Made by a program: the position numbers and the translations under genes. Shown here in pieces: positions 1-12,200 of a stretch of 64,000 nucleotides of DNA (positions within the stretch are counted from its first letter, which is position 1; each line of letters starts with the position of its first letter). This DNA comes from Polytrichum commune (Eukaryota; Streptophyta; Polytrichopsida; Polytrichales; Polytrichaceae). The notes beneath the pieces were generated by a model. That model did no database searches, was not told the DNA's origin, and saw only the letters and a list, made by a program, of their open reading frames with translations. The stretch covers positions 62,501-126,500 of the forward strand of contig OX485805.1 of assembly GCA_950295325.1 (NCBI GenBank), written 5' to 3'.

Positions 1-1110
1 TATACCCCTAAATATATCATAATGGATTAACCCCGACCCATACACCACACTTATACGTAAGTGTGTCCAACCCCATTCTTGTTTTGTAAAAGTAATTTCA
101 ATCGGCCCCTAAGTAAACACATAATCGGACCCCTTTTTACCCTGTTCCCTGAATTAGACCGAAATAGACAACACTTTTCACCCTGTTTGCCTAATTTTAG
201 TGTACCCTTAAATAGATCATAATCGATTCCACCCCACCCATCCACCGCGCTTATACGTAATTGTGTCCAACCCCATTCTTTTTTTGTATAAGTAATTTCA
301 ATGGGGCCCTGAATAAATCCCAATTCGGACCCCTTTTTACCATGTTCCTGAATTAGATGTCTTTTTCACCCTGTTTGCCTAATTTTAGTGGACCCCTAAA
401 TAGATCATAATCCATTCCACCCTACCCATTGACCGCACTTATACGTAAGTGTGTCCAAACCCGTTCGTGTTTTGTAAAATTAATTTCAATGGGGCCCTAA
501 GTAAATCCCTAATCGGAGCCCTTTTTACCATGTTCCTGAAATAGACAACATTTTCACCCTGTTTGCCTAATTTTAATGGGGCCCTAAATATATCATAATC
601 GATGTTACCCGATTCGTATACCGCACTTATACGTAAGTGTGCTGAAACCCATTCTTGTTTTGTAAAAGTAATTTCAATGGGGCCCTAAGTAAATCCCAAT
701 TCGGACCCCTTTTTACCATGTTCCTGAAATAGACAACATTTTCACCCTGTTTGCCTAATTTTAATGGGGCCCTAAATATATCATAATCGATGTTACCCGA
801 TTCGTATACCGCACTTATACGTAAGTGTGATGAAATCCATTCTTGTTTCGTATGCCTATTTTCAATCCGGGCCTAAATAAATCCACATCCGGACCCCTTT
901 TACCCCGATCCTGAAATAGATATCACTTTTTCACCCTGTTTGCCTAATTTTAGTCGGGGCCTAAATAGATCATATTCGAATCCACCCGACCCATATACCG
1001 CACTTATACGTAAGTGCGTCCAACCCCATGTGTGTTTCGTGGACCTACTTTCAATTGGCCCCTAAGTAAATCCAACATCGGACCCCTTTTTACCAGGGTT
1101 TCCGATTAAC
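1..1110. repeat. Tandem satellite, about 188-200 bp unit
   Basis: A unit containing the marker CTTATACGTAA recurs near 50, 250, 438, 626, 814 and 1002, so the period is about 188-200 bp with five to six copies. Each unit also carries a phrase like CGGACCCCTTTTTACC and a CCTGTTTGCCTAATTTTA phrase. Copies are diverged by substitutions and small indels. No coding sequence is supported. The same family reappears in reverse orientation at 42540-43400. Confidence 0.85.
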
Positions 1111-1480
1111 ACCCAAGTGTGCTGAATTCCATTTGCATTCCACCCTGATAGCCTAGTGTGTTGAATTCCATCAACACACTAGTATTCCATCAAATAGTGT
1201 AGGGTCTCAAGATAATGTGCTGAATTCCATTTGTATCCAACACCCTAAACGAATGGAAATCGAATCCATAATAATGTGCTGAATTCCATTTGTATGTATA
1301 ACTCACATACAACCATGTGAATCGCCCCTAAACGAATGACATTCCTAATATCCAAGTGTGTGGAATTCCATTCCATTCGTATCCAATCGTAAATAAATCC
1401 GCTCGTAAATAGATGAAAATATATGCCTATTTTCAATCGGTCATAAATAGATGAGATAAATATTTTTATCAGCCACCTAC
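1110..1480. repeat. Degenerate short repeats with GTGCTGAATTCCATTTGTAT core
   Basis: The phrase GTGCTGAATTCCATTTGTAT or close variants occur near 1117, 1156, 1217, 1273 and 1352, and again in the downstream module near 1835 and 2245. Spacing is irregular. No gene is seen here. Confidence 0.55.
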
Positions 1481-2390
1481 TTTTAGTCGGGACATGTGGC
1501 AGAGGGGCTATTTTCCAAATTTTATATTCATTTAACTGACTAAAATGGCTATTATATAGATTTTTCTTTATTTGTTTTATCTGCGGGAGGAGTGACAGAG
1601 CCGCGCCGGGAGGCAGGCAGGCAGGCGGGGGAGTGACGGACCAGCGGCGGGAGGCAGGCAGGCGGGGGAGTGACGGACCAGCGGCGGGAGGCAGGCAGGC
1701 GGGGGAGTGACGGACCAGCGGCGGGAGGCAGCGAGAGGGAGGGAGCGCCGGGAAGCAGCGCCGGGATTGAGGGAGCGCCGGGAAGCAGCGCCGGGAGGGA
1801 GGGAGGGAGGGAGGCACTCCACCCCGAATACCCAAGTGCGTGGAATTCCATTTGTATCCAACCCTTTGAATCCGCTCGTAAATAGATGAAGATATATGCG
1901 TAAATAGATAAATAGATGAGATAAATATTTTTACCCTAACCCCTACTTTTAGTCGGGACGTGTGGCAGAGGGGTTCTTTTTCCAAATTTTATATGAATTT
2001 AACTGACTAAAATTGCTATATAGATTTTTCTTTATTTGTTTCATCTGCGGGAGGAGTGACGGAGCCGCGCCGGGAGGCAGCGTGTAAGGCAGGCAGGTGG
2101 GGGAGTGACGGAGCAGCGGCGGGAGGCAGCGCGAGGGAGGGAGCGCTGGGAGGGAGCGCTGGGAGGGAGCGCCAGGAAGCAGCGCCAGAAAGCAGCGCCG
2201 GGAGGCAGCGCGCGGGAGGCAGCGAGGTACTCCTAAACGAATACCCAAGTGCGTGGAATTCCATTTGTATCCAACCCCCCCTTTTGAATCCGCTCGTAAA
2301 TAGGTGAAAATATATGCCTATTTTCAATCGGTCATAAATAGATGATAAATATTTATATCAGCGACCTACTTTTATGCCTATTTTCAATCG
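1480..2390. repeat. Direct duplication of a 430-bp module with GC-rich minisatellite
   Basis: Two modules (about 1480-1925 and 1950-2390) share the same order. Each begins with GTCGGGAC(A/G)TGTGGCAGAGG, continues with an AT-rich stretch ending in TTTTCTTTATTTGTTT, then a purine-rich GC block (1590-1815; 2050-2230) and a tail with GTGGAATTCCATTTGTATCC. The GC block is built of short units such as GGGAGGCAGGCAGGCGGGGG and GCGCCGGGAAGCA. The open frames that cross it on both strands are low-complexity by-products. Confidence 0.75.
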
Positions 2391-5160
2391 GTCCTACTCA
2401 TCTTCCTTGTAATTATCAAAATAATGCTTGACTTAATGCCCTTAAGATTAATTGTTACAATTTGCAAAAAATTTAGTAATGAGTTACTAAATTCTAGCGA
2501 AACCTAAACGGTCGAGTCCGTATACGAGTGACCAAAGCCTAGTACCTCCGGCCTAAATATCCGGCCCCATGTCACAAGTAGTGAGTTTCATGGTGTGTAG
2601 GCTACAGTCTAAGTAATCCGTATGCATGTAGTGAAATTCAAAGGTTAAACATTCGCCTATTGCTTATATACCAGCCCTGTGCAACCTCTCCAACGCATAT
2701 GGGATAGCTCTACGCCACTGCTTCAGGACCTCGATACTCCGTCCGTCTCTAACTCTTCGCCTCCTTCGACCATCTTCCTTGTTGTAGGCTATGGACTTCT
2801 TTCAAATCCTTAAACTTTGATTTGTTTTTGTCAAAAAATGATTTGAAATATGGAAATTCTATAGTAGCATTCAACCTGTTTGCACTTCCAAATTTGAGAA
2901 TTTTTATAATGACAAATAGCCATCCATTAACAATTTAAAGTTTTGCTTGACGAGAGGTTGTGGAAGTCTTTTTTCTATGGCCCTGCAAAAAATCTATTTT
3001 TTAAAATTTAGGCTTGAGCCGCATGGGTTTCAGAGAGGGCCTCACACCCAGGAAGTTCACAAAGAGCAATTATTTTCAGATATTGTGCTCCCTATGACGA
3101 TTGAGAAGGACTCACAGTTAGTTACCGATGAACCGGCAGAGTTTGAGAAGTAACTGGTTGAAGTTCAAGAATCCAGGAACCTCACTAATCACTTTAGAGC
3201 AATCCATTAAACATACCTCAAATCAATATAACGGAGACTAAAGGTGTCAACATGTAACAGGTTGGATTAGCAAGCAGCAGGATCTCAACCGATTATGCTC
3301 AAAAATCTCCCCCGATCACCGCTCCACTTTCCTCACTCTTATTCGCAAGAGCCGAGGAGAATGTCTCCTCCTTTAGTGAACCCCGTGCGTACGTTTTCTT
3401 CCGAGAAAAGGGATTGTGTATCCCTCAATTCTTACAGGGTAAAGGTTCAGGGAGATTCATTAATCAAGTGACACACAAGTACGACCAACCGGCATTGATC
3501 ACATCCAACACTGCTTTCAGTTTATGGTCAGCACATAATTAAACTTCAAGAAAAATTTTCACTCTCTTCCCGAGAATGGGAGTGAGGGCTTCAACTATTA
3601 TGTATTAAAATAATTGACATACTTGAATATGATTGACACAGAATTAAGGTGGCCAGGGAGAAGAACATCATAACTTGTGACTTAACCTTAGACGATGGTC
3701 ATACACATTCTCAAGGCACTGATAGATCCTCGCACATGACATTAATATGATAAACCAATCACTCCATACAATCACACTGAGACAAAAGTCATAGCCACAT
3801 GAGGATTGCGACAAATCATTTCACAGGAACAACGGGCTTCACACCCGACTAGGAATTGGAAAGGTGATTATTAGATAGTTATCCGTAGATCGTTGTCATA
3901 CACCTAATTGATTGCGCACCAAATTATATCTGCTCACAAAAGAACTATGCACACACAAATATATGACTTTAGACAATGGCACGTGACAGATTCAACCTTA
4001 ACCAAACTCAACTCCCTTCTCGAGAGATCAGTTTCCAGATTCACAAAATAGTCATAATTCTCCTTATTCTACTCAAGATCATTCAAATTACTCCGCCGAG
4101 AACAAATTGGCTTCATGCCTACAATTCAGTAATGTTATGACAATGGCTAGACTTACAATGTAAAGAAAAAATCCTCTCTCTTCTCGAGAGGGACATACTC
4201 CACACTCTCCTCTCTCCCCCGATTCTCTCTCCCCTTTTTACATATGTATTTTTGCAAAGTGAAGACCTTCACTAACAGAAGGTGTGCCGGTTTGTAGCCA
4301 GGCTCTGAAAAATCTTCTCAAATTCCCCCCACATGTCTATAATCCACTCCTTAACCTCATGGCCAAAGCCCATATATACCTCTAACCACTTCCTGGTACT
4401 CTTTTAGTTAGTATAAGCTAATATGAGTGGTGTTTTTACATTTCAAGTTAAGTATGTGGATTTTGACTACAAAAATCTTCAAAATTTAGAAATGTATCCA
4501 GAAAACCCAAAAAATCTAGTTTACAAGCATGGAGGTCCGCGGTATGGGAAGCTAACCATGCACGTGTATGGGATGTGCAGGTTGCTTTGTGACACTTACT
4601 AGAGTTGCGAAGAAGTCAAGATAAATTAAAGGGCACTAGCAAAGGTTGCAACAACAAATGACTTCATGCCCCAAATGCTTACTACTTTGTTGAACTCACA
4701 ACGGCCATTACTTGTTTCAAGGGTCCATCCATGCTCATGATGTCCCTAGTGGAAGTAGGCGATGTATTCTTGGGGTTGAGTGCCAATGTCATGTCCTCCT
4801 TCAATCTAGAGGGAGTTGGTGAGGTTGGTATTGACTGTAGAACTCAACTACCTTCACTTGTTCCTAGGGTTGACCGTATCGTAGTGACTTAGAGCATCCT
4901 CCGAATTAAGATGACTAAAATACCTAATTTCTTTGTCGTATTTTGTTATTGATTTGTGGTTGTCTTCTCTTGATATATTGGTAGGTGTCATCATTCTCCT
5001 TTCAAAAGCTCCTTTGCCTTGTATTCAACATGATGGACTTTTAAGTAACTTCAAAATCCTCTTTTGTTGTAAGAAACTATTTTCTTGGTGATATCTCTTG
5101 AAGTAGTCTTGTATGTTCAAATGTTTCTTCTAATTTTTTTATTTGTTTTTTGTAATTTTT
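2391..5160. other. Repeat-derived spacer without recognisable gene
   Basis: No open frame of convincing composition is present. A CT-rich, LTR- or promoter-like stretch (TATATACC near 2665) and phrases with CTCTCGAGAAGAGAG-type self-complementarity near 4160-4200 are seen. Phrases of the same kind recur in opposite orientation around 44000-44220, so part of this block may be an old retroelement, but no LTR pair or coding domain could be established. Confidence 0.4.
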
Positions 5161-5169
5161 TTCTTTTTT

Positions 5170-5281
5170 GGACTTCTTTATGTGCTGCAGTTGTTTTTTT
5201 ACGCTCAAGTGTACTTTCTAAGTTTTGATCTAGATCATGTTCACTTCTCTTCGTGCGTCACAATTTTGTAATTCCTTCATG
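5170..5281. repeat. Flanking repeat, left partner of 8342-8460
   Basis: The segment before the hAT-like element reads TTTATGTGCTGCAGTTG, then CGCTCAAGTGTACTTCTAAG-like text and TCTAGATCATG. A related segment follows the element at 8342-8460 in the same orientation. The element therefore sits between two diverged direct repeats of about 110 bp, apparently a pre-existing tandem duplication. Confidence 0.5.
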
Positions 5282-5764
5282 CACGGGGGGGGTCACACCC
5301 CCTTACATTTTGTAACCACGTGCGATAATGGGGTATTTAATGGGGGGGTATTTATGCACCTCTCGGTATTTTTTCCCTCCCTATTTGTAGATATAAAGTT
5401 ACTTTGACATATTTTTAAGCACCCTATGTTTATTTGTAAATTTTTAGAGAGACCAATTTTTGGCATCATTTTTTTTTTATAAATCGTACAAGTACCAAAT
5501 AATGAACGGAATACTATAGCATTGCAAAATCAACTATGTAAGCAACAAACGTTCCACACCATCCATCTTATCATTTAACCGGTTTCAATTAGTTATACCA
5601 ATGCTAAAGCATTCAAAATGCCATTCAAAACACAACCAATAACACTTGGAGTTTAGTTAAAAGATTACCAATGAACATGAAGATAACAAAATGTACAAGC
5701 TAACATAGACAAGTTGTAAACACGGATAGAACAAAACAAGAATTATAATCAATTGTCATAAGAC

Positions 5765-6001
5765 ATGAAATTTTGCATAATTATCTACTCCAAAACAAAA
5801 GATTGCATTCAATTGAAAAAACCAAATACAAAAATTGAAAACATTTACTTTAATTGTGTTCACAAACACATTCAACCTTGTACCAAATATTTACAATGTG
5901 AAGGGTTAGGATATAACTATGCACCCTCCGATACATATCAAGGTACATATCGATATCCTCTACAATGTCATGATAAGACAAAATGTTTTGGAGAGGTTTA
6001 A
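5765..6001 (+). other. Short open frame of 78 codons, not recognised
   Basis: A 78-codon frame lies inside the hAT-like element. Its composition is AT-driven (many Lys, Asn, Ile, Tyr) with several Cys and His, but no spaced metal-binding pattern I recognise. It is probably a chance frame and is listed only because nothing else explains this part of the element. Confidence 0.12.
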
Positions 6002-6479
6002 CACCAATGATGACAAATAACTAAAACTAATTATTGGCATGAGGCGGGAAACCTTCGAAGTCTCCAACCACTCCATCACGTATCCTCCAAGGCAAAGCGC
6101 AATCCTCTGAGTCTACCATGGTGAGGTGCCAAATGTTGTAGCAAATCATCGATCATCTACAAAAGGTTGTTGTAGCAAAAAGGCAATGAATAGAATGTTG
6201 GCATATTAGACACTACTAGCAAGACAAGTAAAACTAATAACAAAAATTTATGAAGAACGAACTACATTCCAATCTTAATTCTCATAATTTCATGGCTTGA
6301 AAACTAGATTTTTTGAGCTAAATAACTTATAAAAAGTTACATAAATTATCTGATCAGCTGCAGCACTAATAATCCTTTCTTCTGATTGCCAAACATGTCT
6401 ACTAAGACTAAAAAAATATCTACCTTGTAACCCACTCCCTTCAACTTTAGGTCCACCAATGTTGGTCTTGATCATCATT

Positions 6480-7235
6480 TTCCGTTTCTTTTTTTATATA
6501 CGTGAATGGACCCCCTCACCCATATACATGCTCGGAAGTTCCTCATCCTGACCGTCACTTAGAAAATCTCCAAAGCCAAAGTCAGCTCCTGTAGGAGCCA
6601 CTTCAACACCTTCTGCAGGTGTCAAGGCCTCTGCTTCAGCAGCAGCTGCTGCCCATTTCGCTTCATGCTCCTGGGAAGTTTCCAGAAAATAATGAGAATT
6701 CCACCGTACTTTTGGAAAATTGGCACATTATCAAGACAGCATGGTCAAAACAACACCTTTCTACCCAAAGTGTGAGGAAACACTCATTAGTTTTAGTTGC
6801 TTCAAGCTCCCTATAGAAGCTTTCAAATTTCTGTAAGCAAGAAAAAGTTAGAAAACATTCATACCTTTTCAGCTCTTGCATGCTCTGTTTCTACAGACAA
6901 CCGATATTCTTCCATTGACCCCATGGGTACAACATAGAATAATGGTTCCTGGAATATCAGACAATGCAAAAATTAAACCATGCTTGTCTTAAGTAATGCA
7001 TGAGATCGTTAAGAACCCAGAATGCCAATAGAGGGCACAATACTAAAGCGGTCTTCCAACTAGAAGATGATTACCCATCAGCCCATGAATCATAATCTAC
7101 AGGCGCAGGAAACAACGGGTTTAGGAAAGCTTCAAGATGAGGAAGATAGGGGTGGTCAGAAGGGAAGGCCTCTTCCTCATCGAAGTACAGACACACCAAT
7201 TTGATAAACCTCTTTGCCGACTCTAAGTCGGCCAT
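6480..7235 (-). pseudogene. Exon-like fragments of an unidentified captured gene
   Basis: Read on the minus strand, four segments look like exons bounded by splice-like sites. They are 7235-7075 (starts MADLESAKRFIKLVCLYF, ends at GG|GTAAT), 6948-6865 (EPLFYVVPMGSMEEYRLS..., AG before and GTATG after), a piece near 6830-6780 (KFESFYRELEATKTNE) and 6663-6480 (EHEAKWAAAAAEAEAL... acidic tail). The composition is protein-like, but the 7075/6948 junction is out of phase, so the set does not assemble into one intact frame. I do not recognise the family. Lying wholly inside a TSD-flanked hAT-like element, it is best read as transduplicated gene sequence; an element-specific gene is the alternative. 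Confidence 0.35.
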
Positions 7236-7467
7236 AGTTCTCCAGATTTTTTGATTTGTACCAATCGCCAATTCCAATCACTACCCAATTTGGTATCTGT
7301 TCCCTCCCAGGCTCCTCTGGATGCAACCACTGATGCCCAGAAACACATCCGATCGTATCCCTCGAAATACAAAACCCCAAGATCCAATCCCACAACGCAC
7401 ACACCCAATACTCGTACTCAACCGCAACCGACCCAACAACTTCTTCACACCCAATACTCTTACTTCT

Positions 7468-7557
7468 TCAGGGTCTTCCCGCTACGGCATCGGGAGCGGC
7501 CTCCTCCTCATCCTCGTAGTTGAGAAGCTCCTCAGGTTCCGCATAAGTCTCGGCCAT
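7468..7557 (-). pseudogene. Short frame resembling the N-terminus of UAP56/BAT1 DEAD-box helicase
   Basis: A 29-codon frame on the minus strand begins MAETYAEPEELLNYEDEEEA and stops at TGA. Its acidic ELL-YEDEE pattern resembles the extreme N-terminus of UAP56/BAT1-type mRNA-export helicases (MAE...ELLDYEDDE). No helicase core follows, so at best this is a captured first exon. The resemblance is short and low-complexity, and chance similarity is a real possibility. Confidence 0.25.
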
Positions 7558-8341
7558 TTTCTCCCAACGTTTTGTCTGCACAACCAAAAACTATCTGTTT
7601 CTTGAAGCAGAGGAGCAGAAACTCCGGCGCTTTGGCTCCAAATTGCACAGGAGGATGAATGACAACCAGGTAATACAAAGTTGAATCTTACCGCACAACA
7701 ATCAAGAAAAATCAAGAAGTTGGAGTTCGAAATTGACTCTTACTGCAAGAGGAGCAAGCCAAATCTTTGGCGCTTGTGAAACACCTGTGTGAATGTTGTG
7801 AATGCTATGGAGCAACGAAGAAAGCTCCAAAAAATGTGTCTTACCTACCGCCTTTGTGCCACGCTTCACTGCTTCACCCCTTCACGCTTCACCAACGCAA
7901 GACCTCCTACCCAAACGCTTCACCGCCTTCACGCCACTATGTTTGTCCAAACCCTAAGCCAACCCAAGGGCCGTTGAGAAGTCACAATGTTCCTTCCCCC
8001 AAAAAAATCCACAACATTTTCCCTCCATACTAATACTTTTCATTCAAATTTTGACAGAATTTACACAATTCTTCATCCAAGTAGTCAAACCCATAATTAT
8101 TCTATTGATTCTACTACACACATTTGGGGGGATCCAATATCTATAATCCTATTTTTTTTCTACTGATTACTAAAATGGAGGAATTATTCACTGCCCTATT
8201 TTATATATAATCATGTATGGGACATATTTCCAAAGCTATGGTAAATCTAACAAAGTTATAAAATTTACCCTCAACGAATTAAATTGACTCTATTTTTTTA
8301 TCTCACGTGGTTTCTAAAATTCCGATAGTCACCCCCCCGTG

Positions 8342-8629
8342 CCTTCATGTGTTGTAGTTGTCGTTTCAAGCTCAAGTGTTACTTCTAAGTGTTGTTCTAG
8401 ATCTTGTCAACTCCTCCTCGTATGTTGTGTCATTGCAACATCTTCAAGTGCCAAGCATATGCATCCTCCTGTAAATGCATTTGATACCAAGCAAATGCAT
8501 CCTCCTGTAAAGAGGCAGCGAAAACCTCTTGAAATTTAGCAACGGGAATATCATTTGCGGCATTTGTGCATGTGATTTTGCATGTGCAGGTTCCAGTATG
8601 AAAACTGCAGATGCTTACTGTGTTTAATT
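8342..8629. repeat. Flanking repeat, right partner of 5170-5281, and short direct repeats
   Basis: The segment 8350-8460 repeats, with divergence, the sequence left of the hAT-like element. It is followed by two copies of GCAAATGCATCCTCCTGTAAA-like text around 8455-8515. No gene is seen. Confidence 0.4.
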
Positions 8630-9062
8630 CTACCTAATTGACTTCACACACCGCTTTCTTCCATTTAAGCATAATCTTTCAAAATCAACAAAATCCTCAC
8701 CTTTGAAGGAATTATCCGAAAAATTGGGGATGTTCACACTAGAAGGATTGAATGGTCCGTAATAAAAACAAGCTTCACTCTTAGTGAAAAACCCACCATT
8801 CCAACAACCGTACCCAAATTTATTAACTGGGAAATTTTCAGCTTTGTGTTGGCTATAAACCAAAAACAAAAACCGGAGATCCACTCTCAATCTTGGGTAA
8901 CCGTTGCGAATAATAATTTCATTAAAACCATCACCACCATTCCAAACTTTGCCAAAAATCTTTTCTTGGAGGTGAATAGGTAGATTAAGGAAATTTGTCC
9001 GAAATCCTTTCAGGTATATTGGGTGGTTTGGTCCTATGTGAATACCAACTCCCCAATATTGG
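8630..9062 (-). other. Unidentified open segment joined to the hAT 5' break
   Basis: On the minus strand this stretch stays open for about 144 codons (ends ...CLNGRKRCVKSIR) and has protein-like composition rich in aromatic residues (FGYGCWNGGFFTKSEACFYY). It is fused, at about 9063, to the GC-rich minisatellite of the truncated hAT element, where the frame continues only as low-complexity Ala-Lys-Arg repeats. It is absent from the complete hAT copy at 48704-55399. It may be a remnant of a gene or of another element brought in at the break; no family is recognised. Confidence 0.25.
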
Positions 9063-9250
9063 GCGGTCGCTGTCGCCGCCTTGGCCTTCTTCGCCTTCAC
9101 CCTGGCCTTCCTCGCGTTTGCTGTCGCCGCCTTGGCCTTCCTCGCCTTCGCCCTGGCCTTCCTCGCCCTGGCCCTGGCCTTCCTCGCCTTCGCTGTCGCC
9201 GCCTTGGCAATCCTCGCCTTCGCCCTTGGCCTTCCTCGTCGTCGCATTCG
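9063..9250. repeat. GC-rich GCCTTCCTCGCC minisatellite in hAT 5' region
   Basis: Units such as GTCGCCGCCTTGGCCTTCCT and CGCCCTGGCCTTCCTC are repeated in tandem. The corresponding block in the right copy (54229-54467) is about 51 bp longer. Long frames run through it on both strands because the unit length and composition avoid stops; they are not evidence of extra genes. Confidence 0.7.
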
Positions 9251-9253
9251 AAG

Positions 9254-12200
9254 ATGTCTCCAGGGCCTTCTTCCTCCGCGAAACGGCCAACTTTCAAACA
9301 GAGGGTGTTGCTCATAACACCTAGGGGAGACTTGTCCACTGCGGCAATGGTGGAGGTCGTGGCCAACAAATCCGATGGAGCAAGCTTGGAGGACTCCTCC
9401 TCCACCCCAACGCCCAGGGCCTCCCCATCCCCAGCTGCATCTACCGACATTGGTGGTTCTCAAACCACGGTTGAGGCTCCGGAGATTGGTGGAGACACCG
9501 AGCTCATCCCCTCCGTGCATGAGGTGCCTTCGAAACAACGGAAAGCTGCAAAAAGAAGGTATGTTTGCACCTCTCTGATTTCCTTACAATCCAGCCATCA
9601 AAGCTTTAGATCTTTCGCACTACTTCCTGTTGTTGCTCTTCACTAACTTATTCGCGTTTTGCATATAGTTTCTGCAGTAGTTTCTGCTGGCTTGTGTTCT
9701 ACAAGCACTTTGCCATACTGGTTATGTATACGTTGCGCATCTAGAAACTTCTGTTTTGAGGTTTAAAAATGGGATAGGTCTGTGATTGCGACATGATCAT
9801 TGTTTATTCTTGCCAATGTTGTTTGTTTCCGAGATGTTTCCTGTATGTAGTTGCCAAGAGCCTCAGTTCATTTTGACGTCCCTGCTGCTGTGCTTCTAAG
9901 ACTTCCCCAGTGTCTTATGGGGGGAGTCAACATGCAATTAGGTCATTCAAAAATGCCTGGTAGATTCTGCTCTTGCTCTTGCTCTTGCATTATGTTTTTT
10001 CCTCAGGGTGTAGGTCTTGTAATTTTATTGTTTCTTTTGCAAATGATGTCTGCATATATGTTCTTACTGTTACAAGCTCTAGTCTTGCATTCTTGCTCCA
10101 TATGAAGTGGATTGTATTAGCCACAGTAGTAGTTAAAGCAACGAATTTGGGTTATATTCTGTACATTGAGTGCAAATGGCTGTGTTATTTTTCTGCAGTC
10201 TTGAACTTCAACAGGTTATTTCTTAACCTCAACCGGCTCATCTGTAACTAACTGCCGATTCTCCCCGATCGTAGGTCTGTCGTATTTTCACTCTTCAGAG
10301 ACGAAGTAGATTTCAGAGTGTGAACAAGAATTATTAGTTGGCAGCAGCTGGCCCTAATTGAAGAAGACTTCACTCTTTCTCAATTCTGAGTTACGATTTT
10401 TTTTCTGTTGGACTTAATTCTCTAAAATTCAATTGTGAGAAAATCTCATCACTTCAAGGATTAACCTATGAGCAGAGTTCTAATTATCACATATACAACA
10501 GTAACCCCAGGTGTTATTCCTACTTAACGGTTTCAGACTCAACTGGTTCATCTGTAAGTATGTACATTCACTTTGTCTCTTTCTCCTCTCTCAAGAAATC
10601 AAGGTAACAGATTTGACCTGCTAATCTGAACAATATCTGTTTCTGTTGACTGTTTTTCTTGAATTTGAAAGGCCTTGGTCGCCATCAGAGAGCTTTCTCT
10701 TGGCAGTTTCAATTCTGAATGTAGCCCTACGCTTCTGAAAGGTAAAAACACCTTACTTTTGTGCACTCGGCAATTTTTTATCCTTCAGCGCTCAATTCTT
10801 GCTTCTGTTCTTCCACCATCCACTTTGCATTGTCCTCATTCAATGAGAATAGACTACAGACCTAAAAAGGATTTCATGGGTGGTACACTGCATCTTATTC
10901 CCTCTCTGGTTCACTAAAATGTTCTGATGTTTCACTTGAAGTCTCAGACTGTGCACCCCTTATTTCCCAGGCTCAACTGGTTCATCTGTAAGTATGTACT
11001 AGTCGGTTCTCCCGAGCATTGGGTCCCGTTGCTTTGAGCACTAACCTGGAACTTACTGTAGGAATGTCTATTCGTACTCATAATTGTTGGAACTCATATG
11101 ATTATCTTATTCATTGTCAATGTGCTAATTCTCTTTCTCATTGTGTGGTGCAGATTCCAGGACACTTGGCAAGCCAAGTACCCTTGGTCAGAGCAGGATG
11201 CGGAGGGTGATGGCAGATTTGAGAAGGTCAGGTGTGTCATTTGCTCGAAAATCAATGGCAGGGATAAGATTCTTGATGCTAAAGATGACAACTTAAAAAA
11301 ACATCAGGGTTGGAAAAAATGTCTCTCTGATATGCCTAACATGAAGTTGAAGAGGGGGGAGTGGTATTGGGACTCAAACTCCGGCCACAAGCGCGCTGAA
11401 AGGGCATTTGCTGCACTACCAACGGGCGACATTGCCACAATGGTTGCAGCAGGGGCTCCTCCCAAAAGGAAAGAGGTTCAAATGGCTATCATCTTCCACT
11501 TGCTCCAATTCGGGAGGCCAATGACCGAGTATCCTCCTATGAAGGAACTCTTGCAATTCCTTGGTGTCCCTAAGGTGAGTACCCTAACCTTATTTAATTT
11601 TCATTTTTTTCTTTTTTCTCATTTTTTGTTGCAGCATTAGCTTTGTTGATAATGTGCTTTGAATGGCTTTGTAGGTTCCATTGAAGCATTGGACCGAGGG
11701 TGCAGGTTGGGAAATGGGTGAGAGCTTGCTTAATGTTGTGCAAGCCAAGACAAAGGAAATAGTAAGTGCTGCCCCATATTTTTCAATCAGTTGTGATGAA
11801 GTAACAACGCTGGACAACCAGTCTTGGATTAGTATTCATGTGTACACAATTTCTGATTGGGAAAGAGTGTCCTCTCTTCTGTCTTTGGAACGCGTGATCG
11901 ATGGTGGTTCAGCTGAAAACATAACTAAGATCATTGTTGGTGCCCTTTCTAAACAAGGTGGGCTAACCCCCCAACAAATAAGGGATCGGTTCATGGCATT
12001 CGGGGCAGATGGTGCTTCGGTCCTACAAGGCAAGAGGAATGGCGTTACTAACAAATTGCAAGTCTCTCATGCGCCACACATGCAAGGCATGCATTGTGTG
12101 GCACATCGAAGCAACCTTGCAGTGCAATGTCTATCAGATCTGGAGATGGTGAGTAGGATAGAAACCCTACTAGCAGCCTTGCACAGGTATTTCAGCAAGT

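Larger units (their letters stand above)
5282..8341. mobile_element. Non-autonomous hAT-like element with TSD CCTTCATG
   Basis: The element starts CACGGGGGGG(G)TCAC and ends GTCACCCCCCCGTG, giving a terminal inverted repeat of about 14 bp. It is bounded by a perfect 8-bp direct duplication, CCTTCATG at 5274-5281 and 8342-8349; an 8-bp duplication is typical of the hAT superfamily. Its length is 3060 bp and no transposase reading frame is visible inside. On the minus strand it contains exon-like pieces (7557-7468, 7235-6480), which suggests captured host gene fragments. The terminus resembles that of the 559-bp MITE at 24459-25017. Confidence 0.75.

Noticed and set aside
1245..2327. Overlapping Pro/Arg-rich frames up to 246 codons
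   Set aside because: They cross the purine-rich minisatellite modules in all frames; composition is repeat-driven and there is no splice or start context.
8630..9538. 302-codon minus-strand frame across the hAT 5' region
   Set aside because: From about 9063 on it is the antisense of the GC minisatellite and of transposase exon 1, giving low-complexity Ala/Lys/Arg repeats. Only the 8630-9062 part is kept as an unidentified segment.
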